The notes under the pieces were generated by a model, which was not told where the DNA came from, searched no databases, and saw nothing but the letters and a program-made list of their open reading frames with translations. The position numbers were made by a program, and so were the translations under genes. This document shows positions 30,604 through 32,180 of a stretch of 32,180 nt of DNA, in pieces; positions within the stretch are counted from its first letter, which is position 1, and every line of letters begins with the position of its first letter. Source of the stretch: Nemertoderma westbladi (taxonomy: Eukaryota; Xenacoelomorpha; Nemertodermatida; Nemertodermatidae); assembly GCA_032718475.1 (NCBI GenBank), contig JAUCBJ010002970.1, forward strand, positions 1 to 32,180. Reading direction: 5' to 3'.

Positions 30604-31140
30604 CTAATGTAACTGTAACCTGTTCTATTGCGTGTTTAGTTTATTGTTTTGGTTAAAATAACGTGCCACTGTAACCTGCTCATTTACCTAAATTGAGAAT
30701 TTAACATTGAGGCGGGATATTAATTCGCCAAGATGGGAGTTGCGTCCAGCCCCCCCCCCCCCCCCCCCCCGTCTCAAACATATACTGAATCGTTAATAAT
30801 AGAAGGAAAGGAGCAAATTAGAAGCGGGCTTTTTTTTAACCAAAACAATAAACGATCTCTTCAACAATTGTGGAAAGGTGCAGGTTTCAGAGACCGTGTT
30901 TTCTAACAAACACAATAAACGATATCGAAACCAATTGAAGGAGGGGTTACTGAAGTAGGCTTTTCTAATCAAAACAATAAACGATCTCATTAATAATATA
31001 GGGAAAGGAGCATGTTACAGTGGCAGACTTTTCTAACATAACCAATAACTATTTCGTGAACAATACAGGGAAAGGATCAGGTTAAAGCGTATTATTCGAT
31101 TATTATTATTACTCGAACCACTGTAACTTTACCCCCCCAC
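30604..31140. repeat. Diverged foldback/tandem repeat cluster with an embedded poly-C tract
   Basis: Four degenerate direct repeats of about 65-75 bp (30795-31085) share TTTTCTAA-CA-AACAATAAACGAT and GGAAAGG(A/T)(G/T)CAGGTT. The segment 30610-30690 carries the same motifs in reverse orientation (TTTATTGTTTTGGTTA, CACTGTAACCTGCTC), giving a foldback. About 20 C in a row at 30751-30770 separates the two. A decayed inverted-repeat transposon is the likeliest source. Confidence 0.55.
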
Positions 31141-32180
31141 GAGATAAAAATAGAGAAATTTAAGATAAATATACGTATTTGTTTTACATAATAAATAACA
31201 ATATTCAATTGCTCTCTTTATAATATAACTTTATAAAATTTATTGCATAAAAAATATGCTAAAATACACGAAATTAATGTGAGAAAAAAGTAACACATAA
31301 ATATTAATAAAGATAATAAACCACGAACACATAAAATATAAGTACAAAGACACGCCGTGATATGGATTGGCAGTGATATGATAATATCGATTATTGATAA
31401 AAACAAACTGACCGATTATTCTTTTATCTTATAAATATCCAGAAACTGAACGAAAACTCTAATAAAAAAAATAATTGTGGCCTAAAGATTAATTAAATAT
31501 ATTGCTCTATATTATTGTGCCATAGTTTACGATATAATTACAGTAAAGGTTGCAATTTGCATAACTTCGTGGTAAATCTGCCTCCAACACCAAATAAAAT
31601 AAAAGAGTTTTAGTTTATAAAATTGTTTAAAACATTATTAGCAAACATACCTGGTATTGCACTACATCTAGATGACTGCGACATTGAGTACTAATTATTA
31701 ACACATAATTGATTCTGTAGAAACACCAATATTAATGAAGTTACGGGTTTTTATCGCGAACAATATAAAAAAAAGAGAAAAAAGCCCATTTGTATAATAA
31801 ATAGTAATAATTATTTATTACATGGGAAAAAAAGTAGAACTTTTTTTTCATTATTCCCGAGGCATTTTATTAACCGGGCGTCTGCGAGGTTAATAAAGGG
31901 TCGAGAGAATATTGGAAAAAAGTTGTACGTATTTTCCCATGTAATACGTAGTAAAATTATTCTTAAATTTGACTTTTTTGTTGCTCAATTCTTTAATAAA
32001 ATATAGAATGATATCGAATGGGCTACAAGTAGCGGCCATGGTGTAACAGAATAAATTGAACTGTAGTATTTTACTATTATTTCTTCCATAGTTACTGCGA
32101 TTTAAATTATTGTACTCTTCAACTCTCGATGTTGCCTTACTCATTGTTAAAATAATTTGTAGTGTTCTCCTCGAATATTT
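31141..32180. other. AT-rich DNA, no gene recognised
   Basis: About 1 kb of very AT-rich sequence. Short minus-strand frames (31406-31218 and 32144-31890) have a composition expected in AT-rich DNA and no domain I recognise. No clear repeat or RNA gene. Confidence 0.5.

Noticed and set aside
31218-32144. Short hydrophobic minus-strand frames
   Set aside because: Composition is what AT-rich DNA gives by chance; no start context, splice or domain support.

Overview
This is a window of nuclear DNA from an animal, probably a marine invertebrate. Genes are split by introns, AT-rich non-coding DNA is full of minisatellites, and there are non-LTR retrotransposons, short inverted-repeat DNA elements and long poly-C/poly-G tracts. 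A mollusc or similar lophotrochozoan would fit, but that is a guess from the mix of elements and from the MIB-type RING ligase gene. No bacterial, organellar or viral gene organisation is visible.

Two host genes can be built, both on the minus strand. (1) A complete two-exon zinc exporter of the ZnT1/SLC30A1 type, 501 residues, has exon 1 at 24922-23852 and exon 2 at 5595-5161, 18.3 kb apart. (2) A RING E3 ubiquitin ligase with four mind-bomb-type (SH3_15) repeats is modelled as four exons between 30182 and 26241. All its introns are in phase 1, giving about 543 residues; its first exon is the weakest part.

The most remarkable object is the single ZnT1 intron (5596-23851). Starting exactly at exon 1, it is made of about 9.3 kb of 34-bp and 44-bp tandem repeats. 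Each unit is a copy of the exon/intron junction itself: the last 18 coding bases of exon 1 followed by the 5' splice site. Roughly 220 near-copies of this splice donor lie in tandem. At the other end, just upstream of the real 3' splice site, a second array of 14 units repeats the branch-point-like and pyrimidine region of the acceptor. So both ends of one intron have been amplified independently. The donor array was later split by a 1.7-kb hAT-like element (7889-9596, 8-bp target duplication) and by a 6.3-kb CR1-like LINE (about 9997-16257).

Region by region: 60-1085 degraded RTE-like reverse transcriptase; 1086-5160 AT-rich DNA with a 30-bp repeat, a 26-bp minisatellite and two inverted-repeat elements; 5161-24922 the ZnT1 gene; 24923-25640 its upstream region with a foldback element ending in poly-C/poly-G; 25641-26240 intergenic; 26241-30182 the RING gene; 30183-30480 a TACCGGTA-rich upstream region; 30481-32180 poly-C, diverged foldback repeats and AT-rich DNA without a recognisable gene.
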